NCBI GenBank assembly: GCA_964586225.1
Contig: CAZPHD010000002.1
Location: forward strand, 124,001-188,000
Source of the DNA: JANJUB01 sp964586225
GTDB lineage: Bacteria; Armatimonadota; Fimbriimonadia; Fimbriimonadales; Fimbriimonadaceae
DNA length: 64,000 nt
Direction of reading: 5' to 3'
Made by a program: the position numbers and the translations under genes. How positions within the stretch are numbered: the stretch's first letter is position 1; every line of letters starts with the position of its first letter. Below, in pieces: positions 43,591-52,235 of the stretch. The notes under the pieces were generated by a model. That model had not been told where the DNA came from and ran no database searches. It saw only the letters and a program-made list of their open reading frames with translations.

Positions 43591-44499
43591 ATGATGATGC
43601 TCGTACGGATTGGGCTTCTGGCGGGTGTGTTGCTCAAGATCTGCACGATGACGAACGCGCAGGAACCACGGTGGCGTTCGGCTCCAGCACGACATTTCAT
43701 CCTGGGGGATATGCCTTCGCAAGGAGGCAGGACGGACCCCCACCCGATCTGGGTCAGAGTTCCGTGGTACGACGCGGTTGACAAATACTTTGAGCCGATC
43801 TTTCGAGAGACCTCGTATGACCCATCGCTTCAACAAGACTCGGACACGAAGGGAGTCTGGCGGAAACGAGCGAAGGCGGCCTACGACGAATGGTTCAAGG
43901 ATCACCAAAACCCCGAGAAGCTGGTTCGGGTCGCGAGGCTCTTGCTCGCGACGACGTTTCTGGACACTTGGTTCCAGGAGACTGGAGATTATAGAAGAAT
44001 GCAAGGCAATGTAAATTTTGGGTTCAGCTTGCTACTTCCCGAAAATATTCCGCCCTCCTACTACTTTGTCAGGACCGCCTATACCTTTAATGCGGGGGAT
44101 GGGCATGGGCACTGTTTCAAGGATGTCGCGCAGCGTTTGCTGAAGCGTGATCCGCAGGACCGCGGAGTTTTGATCGCGATGGTGCGCGAGTATCATGAAC
44201 GTGGCAAGGATCCCGCGTTTGAGAAGATGCTGTTCGATCACTTGTTTGCCCTCGCCAAGACGCCGAAGTGGAAGTATTGGGACGACGTTTGGATTGCGCG
44301 GGCGATGCGGATGAGCGGCATCTACAACCAGAGCAAATCCTACTTCGACAAAGGCATCGCCTACCTCGACAAGGCGATCGCCAAGACACCCAAGGGGAAG
44401 AACCCGAAGCCCCTGATCGAAGAGCGCGCACTGTACCTCCGGGAACGTGACTTGCCCAACTTCGGCCGACCGATCTTTGAGAAGAAGGGCAAGGGCTGA
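43591..44499 (+). CDS. Unrecognised secreted protein between two gspF paralogues
   Basis: 302 residues from the first of three consecutive ATG codons (43591, 43594, 43597). The leader MLVRIGLLAGVLLKICTMTN then AQ is a likely signal peptide. The rest is helical with Trp/Tyr-rich repeats (YDEWFKDHQNPEKLVRVARL, YFDKGIAYLDKAIAKTPKG) that resemble TPR-like units, but no family is recognised. TATAGT (43582-43587) ends 3 bases before the first ATG, so a leaderless mRNA would more likely use the second or third. Its position suggests a role with the secretion-platform neighbours. Confidence 0.7.
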   Translation: MMMLVRIGLLAGVLLKICTMTNAQEPRWRSAPARHFILGDMPSQGGRTDPHPIWVRVPWYDAVDKYFEPIFRETSYDPSLQQDSDTKGVWRKRAKAAYDEWFKDHQNPEKLVRVARLLLATTFLDTWFQETGDYRRMQGNVNFGFSLLLPENIPPSYYFVRTAYTFNAGDGHGHCFKDVAQRLLKRDPQDRGVLIAMVREYHERGKDPAFEKMLFDHLFALAKTPKWKYWDDVWIARAMRMSGIYNQSKSYFDKGIAYLDKAIAKTPKGKNPKPLIEERALYLRERDLPNFGRPIFEKKGKG

Positions 44500-44515
44500 T
44501 CCTCGCCCCGGCGGA

Positions 44516-44537
44516 GCGTGATGTTATAGAATCACGC
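44516..44537 (+). promoter_or_regulatory. Extended -10 promoter inside a GCGTGAT/ATCACGC palindrome
   Basis: GCGTGAT (44516-44522) and ATCACGC (44531-44537) form a perfect 7-bp inverted repeat around a -10 element read as TG-T-TATAGA (44522-44530) or TAGAAT (44527-44532). The ATG of the second gspF paralogue starts at 44539. A protein bound to the palindrome would block the promoter. The gap from TAGAAT to the ATG is 6 bases, the same as at 32284 and 35832. Confidence 0.5.
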
Positions 44538-44538
44538 A

Positions 44539-45786
44539 ATGCCGATCTTCGAATACCGCGCGGTTGACATCGAGGGGAACCCCGTCTCGGGCACGATGAG
44601 CGGGGCGTCGCTGACGGCGGCGGGAGCGGAACTCGAAAAGCGCGGCTACCGCGTGGAGCACCTCGCGATGACGCAACACCCCGGCGACCCCATCCCCCCG
44701 GAGTTCGGTAGAGAAGGCTCGCAACAAGGCCCCGACATCACCCGCGAGCGCACCTACGTCGAGACCCACGTGGTCGGTCAGTTCGTCGGGCGCGTCCCCC
44801 TGCCCGACCTCATGTTCTTCTTCCGCCAGCTCGCGACCATGCTTCACGCGGGCATCGGCATGGTGCAGGCCCTCGACACCCTGAAGAGGCAGACCCATAA
44901 CCCGCGCCTGAAGCAGATCATCGGCGAGCTTAGCCAGCACGCCCGCGAGGGGCGACCGCTCAGCTTTGGCATGCAGCGCTATCCCGAGGCGTTCTCGCCA
45001 CTGATTCTCAGTCTGATCCGCGTTGGGGAGACCAGCGGCATCCTCGACGATACGCTGCGCCAGATCGCCGCCTACCTCGACCGCGAGATCAAGCTCCGCA
45101 ACAATATACGGCGGCAAACGCTGTATCCCAAGATCGTCCTCGGCGCGTCCATCGTGATCATCTTGGTGGCCAACATGATCATCACTGCGGTCGGCGGGAC
45201 GGGGTTGCTGGGCTCTCCTCTCACGAGTCCGGTGACCTGGATTTTCCTGGGGCCGATGATTGCCGGTCTCTGGCTGTTTACGCGCCTCGGGCTGCCCAAC
45301 CCGGCCATCAAACACAGTTATGACCAGTTCGTGCAAAAGGTGCCGTACATCGGCGAGACCGTCCGCCAAATGGCGATGGCGAAGTTCGGGCGAGCGATGG
45401 CGGCGCTGTATCGAGGAGGCGTGGGCTTGCCCGAAGCCACCCAGCTCTCCGCCGACGCCTGCGGAAGCGAATACATCCGCTCGCGTATCTACCCAGCGAT
45501 CCCTCGGCTCAAGGAGGGCCACGGGTTGGCCCAAACCTACATCGAAACGGGCGCGTTCAGCCCCATCGTGCTGGACATGGTCCAAACCGGTGAGCAGACC
45601 GGCAACATCGACATGATGCTCGACAAGATGGCGGACTTCTACGAGGATGAGGCCGACACCCGCGCCAACGCATCGGCGACGATTCTCGGCGTCGTGTGCT
45701 TGCTCGGGGTCGCAATCTACATTGGCTACATCGTGGTCACGTTCTATATGGGGCGGATGGGCGCGATCATGGACGCGGCTGGCTAG
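44539..45786 (+). CDS. GspF/PilC-family inner-membrane platform protein, paralogue 2
   Basis: 415 residues. MPIFEYRAVDIEGNPVSGTM begins the protein; the first T2SSF domain includes LMFFFRQLATMLHAGIGMVQ and LSLIRVGETSGILDDTL, the second VLDMVQTGEQTGNIDMMLDK. Three main membrane helices. It differs clearly from paralogue 1 and from the pil-operon PilC, so three platform proteins occur within 8 kb. It probably serves a type II-like secretion system or a second pilus. A 14-bp gap leads to the DUF2961 gene. Confidence 0.9.
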   Translation: MPIFEYRAVDIEGNPVSGTMSGASLTAAGAELEKRGYRVEHLAMTQHPGDPIPPEFGREGSQQGPDITRERTYVETHVVGQFVGRVPLPDLMFFFRQLATMLHAGIGMVQALDTLKRQTHNPRLKQIIGELSQHAREGRPLSFGMQRYPEAFSPLILSLIRVGETSGILDDTLRQIAAYLDREIKLRNNIRRQTLYPKIVLGASIVIILVANMIITAVGGTGLLGSPLTSPVTWIFLGPMIAGLWLFTRLGLPNPAIKHSYDQFVQKVPYIGETVRQMAMAKFGRAMAALYRGGVGLPEATQLSADACGSEYIRSRIYPAIPRLKEGHGLAQTYIETGAFSPIVLDMVQTGEQTGNIDMMLDKMADFYEDEADTRANASATILGVVCLLGVAIYIGYIVVTFYMGRMGAIMDAAG

Positions 45787-45800
45787 GTCAAAATGCGACC

Positions 45801-46937
45801 ATGGGACCGCTTCGAGACCTTGCCCGGCTGACCGATGGGCGCAGCCGCCGTGTTTCTTCCTATGACCGCACCGGCGGCAATCGCGATCACTGCCAGATCG
45901 AACCCGGCGATACACTCGTGCTCGCCGAAATGGAAGGCTCCGGCGCGGTCACGCACATCTGGGCCACGATCTCCTCGAAGGACCCGCTCGTCCGCCGCAA
46001 CCTCGTCCTGCGCATGTATTGGGACGGCCAGGAGCACCCAAGCGTCGAGTCGCCGATCGGCGATTTCTTTGGGCAAGGCTGGGGCATGAAGTACAACTTT
46101 TCGAGTCTGCCCTTGGCGGCCGCGCCCCGCGATGGCAACGCGCTGGTGTGCTACTTCCCGATGCCCTATGGCCAGGGCGCGCGGATCACGGTTGAGAACC
46201 AGGGCGACGAACCCGTCGGCGCGTTCTACTACTACGTCGACTACGAAGAGCGGCCGGTGAGCGACGACGAAGGCCGGTTCCACGCTTGGTACAACCAGGA
46301 GGTCACCGCGCCCGAGTCGGCCAGCGGTGACGTCGAGAACGAGTGGGCGGTGTTTGGCGAAACGCCGAAGAATCCCACCGACGCCAACAACTACGTGTTC
46401 TGCGAAGCGGAAGGGAAGGGGCACTTCGTCGGCGTGAACTACTACGTGAACTGTCCGTCGCCGATCTGGTATGGCGAGGGCGACGATATGTTCAGCATTG
46501 ACGGCGAAACTTGGCCGTTTAGCCTGCATGGCACGGGCACCGAGGACTACTTCAACCAGAGCTGGAGCCCCGACGAACACTTCCTGCATCCCTACTTCGG
46601 CACCGGTCGCGCGCCCGGAAAGCTGAATGATTCGCCGCTGTTTGGATGGCTTGGGCGCACGCACTGCTACCGCTTCCACCTGGAGGATCCGGTGCGGTTC
46701 CAGCAGAGCTTGCGGGCGTCAATCGAGCATGGGCACGCCAACTGCCTGACGCTCGAGATCGCGACGGTCGCCTACTGGTATCAGACGCTGCCGAGTCAGC
46801 CGTTCCCGCCGCTGCCGTCGGCGGAGGCCCGAGTGCCCTTGCCCGAGGTGGGGCCGGTGGATGTGCACTGCTGGCGCGAGCGCTGGCGTCAAGCGATGGG
46901 CGGCGGCCTGCAGTTTGGGAACGTGGAGCGCAAGTGA
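45801..46937 (+). CDS. DUF2961 (GH172-type) glycoside hydrolase-like protein
   Basis: 378 residues. SGAVTHIWATISSKDPLVRR near the N-terminus and LHGTGTEDYFNQSW in the second half are the DUF2961 signature; the fold is a double jelly roll forming trimers. Characterised relatives (GH172) act on fructofuranose or arabinofuranose linkages. No signal peptide is seen, so this one may be cytosolic. ATG 45801 was chosen because the frame upstream overlaps the gspF gene. Its stop overlaps the tag start (GTGA). Confidence 0.85.
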   Translation: MGPLRDLARLTDGRSRRVSSYDRTGGNRDHCQIEPGDTLVLAEMEGSGAVTHIWATISSKDPLVRRNLVLRMYWDGQEHPSVESPIGDFFGQGWGMKYNFSSLPLAAAPRDGNALVCYFPMPYGQGARITVENQGDEPVGAFYYYVDYEERPVSDDEGRFHAWYNQEVTAPESASGDVENEWAVFGETPKNPTDANNYVFCEAEGKGHFVGVNYYVNCPSPIWYGEGDDMFSIDGETWPFSLHGTGTEDYFNQSWSPDEHFLHPYFGTGRAPGKLNDSPLFGWLGRTHCYRFHLEDPVRFQQSLRASIEHGHANCLTLEIATVAYWYQTLPSQPFPPLPSAEARVPLPEVGPVDVHCWRERWRQAMGGGLQFGNVERK

Positions 46938-47488
46938 GCTACTGTCAGTTTGTAGCGGGGCCGGGGGCGGAGACGGTGCATGCGCCGTATCACGACTACG
47001 AATACGGCTTTCCTTCTTCGGATGAGGTCGTGCTGTTCGAGCGCTTGATCTTGGAGATCAACCAGGCGGGGCTCTCGTGGGAGACGATCCTGAAGAAGCG
47101 CGAGGGTTTTCGCGCAGCTTACGATGGGTTCGATGCCTCGCGCGTGGCGGCGTATGGCGAGGAGGATCGAGCCCGGTTGCTGGCGGACGCCGGAATCATC
47201 CGCAATCGGCTGAAGGTGGACGCCGCGATCTATAACGCCGGGGTGGTCGTGGGGATGCGCTCTTCGGATGGGGGATTTGCGAATTGGATCGCGGCGCGTC
47301 ATCCGCTGACGAAGGAGGAGTGGGTGAAGGAGTTCAAACGGACGTTCAGGTTTACGGGCGGCGAGATTGTGAACGAGTTCCTGATGAGTCTGGGCTATCT
47401 ACCGGGTGCGCACAAGCCTGAGTGCGCGGTTTACGAGACGATCGCGGCGCTGAACCCACCGTGGATGCGTGTAAAATCCTCCGCATAA
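46934..47488 (+). CDS. tag: DNA-3-methyladenine glycosylase I
   Basis: 184 residues from GTG 46934. The family pattern is complete: YHDYEYGFPSSDEVVLFERL, then INQAGLSWETILKKREGFRA (containing the catalytic Glu region), IIRNRLKVDAAIYNA, and HKPEC near the end. An early Cys and His with the late H-x3-C make up the Tag zinc site. It removes 3-methyladenine from alkylated DNA. It overlaps DUF2961 by 4 bp at its start and the ATPase gene by 1 base at its stop (TAATG). Confidence 0.93.
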   Translation: MSYCQFVAGPGAETVHAPYHDYEYGFPSSDEVVLFERLILEINQAGLSWETILKKREGFRAAYDGFDASRVAAYGEEDRARLLADAGIIRNRLKVDAAIYNAGVVVGMRSSDGGFANWIAARHPLTKEEWVKEFKRTFRFTGGEIVNEFLMSLGYLPGAHKPECAVYETIAALNPPWMRVKSSA

Positions 47489-48705
47489 TGGATGATAAGA
47501 TCGAGCGTTGGGTGCGGTTGCGAGTCGAAGAGGCCCTCGGCGACACCCCTGTCGTTCTCGTTCACGGTCCGCGTCAAGTCGGCAAATCCACCCTCGTCAA
47601 GGCCATCGCCACCGCGAAGGACGCAACCTACATCACCTTCGATGACTGGCGCGTGCTCGCCTTCGCCAGGGAAGACCCCGCCGGGTTTCTGAGAGCCCAC
47701 CCTGGAGCTGTTGTCCTCGACGAGGTGCAGCGCGCCCCTGAGCTCCTCCTCGCCATCAAAGCCGATGTCGACCGCGACCGACGCCCCGGACGCTTTCTGC
47801 TGACCGGCTCGGCCAACGTGCTCACGGTGCCCAAGGTTGCCGACTCTCTCGCCGGAAGGATGGAGATCGTTGATCTGCTCCCCCTCGCCGAGGGCGAACG
47901 CACCGGCCAAGACGCCAACTGGCTCGACGACCTTTTCGAAGTCGACCTACGAATACAAGATGGAGCACCCACCGACCTTGCCGATCTCCTCCGGGGCGGC
48001 TATCCCGAGGCAAGTGCCCGCTCCAGCGCGAGACGCGATGCCTGGTTTGCGTCCTACGTGCGCAGTCTCCTGGAGCGCGACATCCGTGATCTTGCCCAAA
48101 TCGAAGGGATCGCCCAAATGCCGCGCCTTCTTCGCGCGATCGCCCAAGCGAATGGAGCGTCACTCAACGTTGCCAGTCTCTCACGAGAATCCGGCATCCC
48201 GGCCACGACGCTGTTGCGCTACCTTGACCTCCTGCGAACGACGTTTCTCTTGCGGGATCTGCCCGCGTGGAGCGCCGATCCGGCGGCTACGCTCGCGAAG
48301 GCCCCAAAGCTGTATCTCGTCGACCCGGCGCTGTGGGCGCACTTAGCGGGGATCGAGGAACGGCGCGTGCGCGCGGATGAGCTGCTTCGCGCTGGACTCC
48401 TCAGGCAGGTTGGCGTGCTGGAGGTGTGGAAGGCGGCGTTGGCGCTGGGTCGCGGGCATCGCCTGTTCCACTTGCGGACCGTGAGGCAAAAGGAGGTCGA
48501 TCTGGTGATCGAGTCACCCGATGGGCGCATCGTTGGCGTACAGTTCCGCGAATCGCCGGTCCGGGCGGCGATGGAGGGCCTTGAGTTCCTCCGCGAGCTG
48601 GCGGGCGATCGATTCGTGCGGGGCTGTGTCTTGCACTCGGGTCCGGAGTCAACGCCACTTGCCGACGGAATTCACGCCTTCCCGATGAGTGCTGTGCTCC
48701 AATGA
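47488..48705 (+). CDS. AAA_14/DUF4143 ATPase
   Basis: 405 residues. Walker A GPRQVGKST is at 27-35, Walker B GAVVLDEVQRAPELL, and sensor 1 FLLTGSANVL; the DUF4143 half has LLRGGYPEASARSSARRDAW and a C-terminal nuclease-like fold with KEVDLVIESPDGRIVGVQFR, matching the D-x(n)-E/Q-x-K layout but lacking the usual Lys (VQFRES). These ATPases are widespread accessory genes of unclear function, sometimes linked to toxin-antitoxin or defence regions. TAAAAT lies 10 bases before the ATG inside tag. A strong hairpin follows the stop. Confidence 0.9.
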   Translation: MDDKIERWVRLRVEEALGDTPVVLVHGPRQVGKSTLVKAIATAKDATYITFDDWRVLAFAREDPAGFLRAHPGAVVLDEVQRAPELLLAIKADVDRDRRPGRFLLTGSANVLTVPKVADSLAGRMEIVDLLPLAEGERTGQDANWLDDLFEVDLRIQDGAPTDLADLLRGGYPEASARSSARRDAWFASYVRSLLERDIRDLAQIEGIAQMPRLLRAIAQANGASLNVASLSRESGIPATTLLRYLDLLRTTFLLRDLPAWSADPAATLAKAPKLYLVDPALWAHLAGIEERRVRADELLRAGLLRQVGVLEVWKAALALGRGHRLFHLRTVRQKEVDLVIESPDGRIVGVQFRESPVRAAMEGLEFLRELAGDRFVRGCVLHSGPESTPLADGIHAFPMSAVLQ

Positions 48706-48739
48706 ACAAAGCCCCGGAGCGGTGGCTCCAGGGCTTTGT
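48706..48739. terminator. Bidirectional hairpin between convergent genes
   Basis: ACAAAGCCC and GGAGC pair with GCTCC and GGGCTTTGT across a GGTG loop, with one internal C-A mismatch: a 14-bp stem right after the ATPase stop and facing the pilin gene. No long T run follows on either strand, so it may stabilise mRNA ends as well as end transcription. Confidence 0.65.
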
Positions 48740-48791
48740 GCCGCGCCTCTTCCGTTCCCCCCGAGCGAGCGCGCGGGTGGTCGAACAGAGT

Positions 48792-49232
48792 TCAGTAGGT
48801 GCTGAAGGCGACGCCGTTTGAGTCGTTGCCGGAGGCGCTCGAAGTCACCTTGCCGACGGTCGGCGATGTCACCGAATACGTGAATGCCGCACCGCTTACG
48901 GGATCGACATTTACCCGGTTCAGATACGGGCCTTTGTAGTCACCAGGGGTGATCGCTTTGTTGTTACCCGCGGAGTCCTTGCCGTTCGCGGGTGCCGAAG
49001 CACCAGCAAGATCATCCAGCGCACCCGGATAGCTTCCGCAGTCGTTCTTGAACAGTTCGATCGCGTTCCTCACCAATGAAAGCTCAGCGCGAAGAGCAGT
49101 CTCTTTACTGCGCTGACTCTGATTCGCAAACTTCGGAATCGCGATCGCCGCCAAGACGGCGATGATGATGATGACGATGAGCAACTCCACCAACGTGAAA
49201 GCGCCTCGCTTGTTCTGCAAATGTCTGACCAT
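48792..49232 (-). CDS. pilA: Type IV pilin / GspG-like major pilin
   Basis: 146 residues. The type III signal is KRGAFTLVELLIVIIIIAVL: a short basic leader, cleavage just before Phe, Glu at +5 and the long hydrophobic helix that packs in the fibre core. The C-terminal part has the GspG-like segment NAIELFKNDCGSYPGALDDL, so it may be a pseudopilin-type major subunit. TCTATA on the plus strand (TATAGA on the minus, 49244-49249) lies 11 bases before the ATG with GAGG in between, which suggests its own promoter for high expression. It is the last gene of the pil cluster. Confidence 0.9.
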   Translation of the reverse strand: MVRHLQNKRGAFTLVELLIVIIIIAVLAAIAIPKFANQSQRSKETALRAELSLVRNAIELFKNDCGSYPGALDDLAGASAPANGKDSAGNNKAITPGDYKGPYLNRVNVDPVSGAAFTYSVTSPTVGKVTSSASGNDSNGVAFSTY

Positions 49233-49272
49233 ACAAACCTCGCTCTATATAGTTATCGGCATCTTGAAGCGT

Positions 49273-50520
49273 TTACTTCATGTTTTCGACAACGGAATAC
49301 ATCGGAATGATGATGGACATCGTGATGAGGCCCACAATTCCGCCCATAACGACGATCATTACCGGTTCCACAATCGAAACGAGCGCCTTCAAACGCCCGT
49401 CCACATCTTCTTCCATATGGTTGGCCGTGCTGGTCATCAGCGGAGCCAACCGACCCGTCCGCTCTCCCACGGTGACCATCTGAACCAACGACACCGGGAA
49501 CACCTTGGTTTCCGCCAATGCGTCGCTCAGCGAAACACCATGCTCGACCGAGTTTCGAGCCCGAAGCAACGCATCGTGAATAATCGGATTCCCCGAGACC
49601 TTGGCGCCGTGCTCCATCGCATTCATGAGGCTGACATTGGTTGAGAGCAGCGTGGAAATCGACTGAAACGCCCGCGAAAGCGCGAGTCTTCGAAGGAGTT
49701 CGCCGAGGACGGGCACCTTGAGCAGGAAGGCACAGATCGCCCGGTGGATTTTTGGGGTCGACCAGGCGAGCTTCGCCAGCACGAACACAGCCACGAGTCC
49801 CAAACCGTACATCAGCGGATTGGACTTGATCCCCTCGCCGATCCCCAGCAAGAACTGAGTGATCGCGGGAATGTCCGTCTTCATCGTCTTGAAGATCCCG
49901 GCAAATCGTGGAAGCACGAACGTGATCATCACGACAAGCGTGGCGAACGCGATTACGGTGAGCACGATGGGATAGAGCATCGCGTTCATAACCTTCTTGC
50001 GAAGGTCGGCCGCCCGCTCCAAGTAGTTCGCAGCATTGGCAAGTGCCCGGTCTAGCCGGCCGCCCTCTTCCGCCACTTTAACCATTTCCGAGACCACCAC
50101 CGGAAACAGTCCGCAGTTGCGGATGCCAGCCGAGAGCCCCTTACCGCCGACAATCTCGGTCTTGAGTTTATCGAGACCTGTGCGAAGCGTGGGTGTGCGC
50201 GCGGTGACGATAACCGCCTCAAGCGCCTCGACAAAGGGCACGCCGGTTTCTGACATGACGGCCAAGTCGCGGAGGACCGTCGCGAGGTCCGCATCGGAAG
50301 GCTTCTTCTTGCCGAGCCCGATGCGGTCCATGAACCCGCCCCCACTCGATTCGCTGCTTCCACCTGACGACTTTCTGATCGCGCCAGCCGGAAAAATCGC
50401 GATCACGGTGACGGCTTGCGACGAGACCTTGCGTTCGACTTCGTCGATGCTGGTCGCCGCGAGTTCTCCCTCGACCTTCTTGCCGCTTGCGTCATATCCC
50501 TTGTAGCGAAAGACTTGCAT
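49273..50520 (-). CDS. pilC: Type IV pilus inner-membrane platform protein PilC
   Basis: 415 residues. MQVFRYKGYDASGKKVEGEL opens the N-terminal domain; a Ser/Gly-rich linker (SSGGSSESSGGG) follows; two T2SSF domains include LATVLRDLAVMSETGVPFVE and VQMVTVGERTGRLAPLMTST, with three membrane helices. It transmits force from the PilB/PilT ATPases to the pilin. It starts 5 bp after pilB and belongs to the same operon. The Ser/Gly linker is unusual. Confidence 0.92.
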   Translation of the reverse strand: MQVFRYKGYDASGKKVEGELAATSIDEVERKVSSQAVTVIAIFPAGAIRKSSGGSSESSGGGFMDRIGLGKKKPSDADLATVLRDLAVMSETGVPFVEALEAVIVTARTPTLRTGLDKLKTEIVGGKGLSAGIRNCGLFPVVVSEMVKVAEEGGRLDRALANAANYLERAADLRKKVMNAMLYPIVLTVIAFATLVVMITFVLPRFAGIFKTMKTDIPAITQFLLGIGEGIKSNPLMYGLGLVAVFVLAKLAWSTPKIHRAICAFLLKVPVLGELLRRLALSRAFQSISTLLSTNVSLMNAMEHGAKVSGNPIIHDALLRARNSVEHGVSLSDALAETKVFPVSLVQMVTVGERTGRLAPLMTSTANHMEEDVDGRLKALVSIVEPVMIVVMGGIVGLITMSIIIPMYSVVENMK

Positions 50521-50525
50521 AACCC

Positions 50526-52235
50526 CTATCTCCCGTCGGCGGTCACCCGCATCACTTCTTCCACAGTTGTCAGTCCTTGCCGCACTCGATCGGCCGCGTC
50601 TTCGCGGAGTGTCCGCATCCCGGAGCGTTCAGCTTCTCGATGAATCTCGGTTGCGTGAGCACCCGAGAGGATGAGCCGTCGGATGTCGGACGTGATGTCG
50701 AGCACTTCGTAGATGCCGCTTCGGCCGCGGAACCCGGTCTTGCCGCAATACTCGCAGCCTCGCCCTCGGCGATAGACCGTATCGTCGGGAAGTCCAAGCT
50801 GCTCCAAGAGGTGCGGATCGGGGGCATAGAGCTCGATGCACTTTGGGCAGTTCGCGCGGAGGAGCCGCTGGGCAACGCTAGACGTCATGGAACTCGCAAT
50901 CAGGAAGGGCTCAATGCCCATATCCATGAGGCGCGTGATGGCCGATGCGCTGTCGTTCGCGTGTAGGCTCGTTAGCACCAAGTGACCCGTGAGAGCCGCC
51001 TCGACGGCAATCGAGGCCGTTTCTCCGTCGCGGATTTCGCCGACGAGGATGACATCAGGGTCTTGGCGCAAGATCGAGCGCAGTCCATTCGCGAAGGTCA
51101 CTCCGGCTTTCGGATTAACGTTGCCTTGGATGATGCCGTCGAGCTGATACTCAACCGGGTCCTCGATCGTGATGATGTTGCGGTAGATCGCATTGAGGTG
51201 GTGAACCGAGGCATAAAGCGTTGTCGTCTTTCCCGATCCGGTCGGACCCGTAACCACCACCATGCCCTGAGGCTCTTCAACCTTGCTCTTCAGCAGCTCA
51301 AGCGCATCGCCCGACATGCCGAGCTTCGCCAGATCAATCGTCGCCGACTGTTTGTCGAGAATTCGGATGACGACGTTCTCACCAAACACGCTCGGGAACG
51401 TAGACACGCGAAAGTCGTACGAGCCTTGCGGAGAGACCAGCGTGCAGCGTCCGTCTTGCGGAATGCGACGTTCCGCAATGTCGAGGCTCGCCATGATCTT
51501 GATGCGGGAGATGAGCGCGTGCTGCAAGTCCTTGGGCACAACCATCACTTCGATGAGCAAGCCATCGACGCGGAATCGAATGCGAACGCGGCGTTGCTGG
51601 GGCTCAATATGGATGTCGCTCGCCCGCATGGAAATCGCGCGAGTTAGTAGCGCGTTGGCCAGCTTGATAACCGGCGCACCTTCTACGACTTCCTTGAGCT
51701 CGATGACGTTGACTTGCTCGTCGTCGTCATCCGGAGATTGAATCTGGACGCTGTCGGTGTCGACACCCTTGACGGCTTCGCCGACAATCTCGCCGAGGTC
51801 GTCATAGGCACCAAAGGATCGGAAGATCGCGTCGCGGACGTCCTCTTCGGTGGCGAGCATTGGGTCAATTTCGAGTCCAGTCACTGACTGCAGCTCATCA
51901 ATTGCCGACAAGTCCAACGGGTTGACCATCGCCACGCTGGCGGCGGCCTCAGTCCTTTCGATCGGGATGGCGAGGAGTCGGACCGCCGTGGAGTGCGGAA
52001 TCACGCGGGCGGCGTCATGTTCGATTTCTGTTCGGGCTAAGTCGATGAACGGTACGCCCATCTGAAGCCCAACGCACTTCAGCTTCTGCTTTTCGGTGAT
52101 CTTGCGCATCCGGACAAGCAAGTCACCGATCGACTCTGTCGTGTCCTCGCGGTTGGCAAGGATCGTATGGAGCTCCGCCTGCGTGACGTAGCCCTCTTCG
52201 ACGAAGATATCGCTGAGCGACCGATCGAGATTCAT
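50526..52235 (-). CDS. pilB: Type IV pilus assembly ATPase PilB
   Basis: 569 residues. An MshEN-type N-terminal domain (SLSDIFVEEGYVTQAEL...) may bind c-di-GMP in this family, which would connect to the HD-GYP gene at the operon head. Walker A GPTGSGKT is at 330-337, followed by the Asp box ITIEDPVEYQL, Walker B-like DPDVILVGEIRDGETA and His box TGHLVLTSLHAN. The tetracysteine zinc site is CPKC...CEYCG. Extension motor of the pilus. ATG overlaps the secretin stop by 4 bp. No retraction ATPase PilT in the window. Confidence 0.95.
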   Translation of the reverse strand: MNLDRSLSDIFVEEGYVTQAELHTILANREDTTESIGDLLVRMRKITEKQKLKCVGLQMGVPFIDLARTEIEHDAARVIPHSTAVRLLAIPIERTEAAASVAMVNPLDLSAIDELQSVTGLEIDPMLATEEDVRDAIFRSFGAYDDLGEIVGEAVKGVDTDSVQIQSPDDDDEQVNVIELKEVVEGAPVIKLANALLTRAISMRASDIHIEPQQRRVRIRFRVDGLLIEVMVVPKDLQHALISRIKIMASLDIAERRIPQDGRCTLVSPQGSYDFRVSTFPSVFGENVVIRILDKQSATIDLAKLGMSGDALELLKSKVEEPQGMVVVTGPTGSGKTTTLYASVHHLNAIYRNIITIEDPVEYQLDGIIQGNVNPKAGVTFANGLRSILRQDPDVILVGEIRDGETASIAVEAALTGHLVLTSLHANDSASAITRLMDMGIEPFLIASSMTSSVAQRLLRANCPKCIELYAPDPHLLEQLGLPDDTVYRRGRGCEYCGKTGFRGRSGIYEVLDITSDIRRLILSGAHATEIHREAERSGMRTLREDAADRVRQGLTTVEEVMRVTADGR

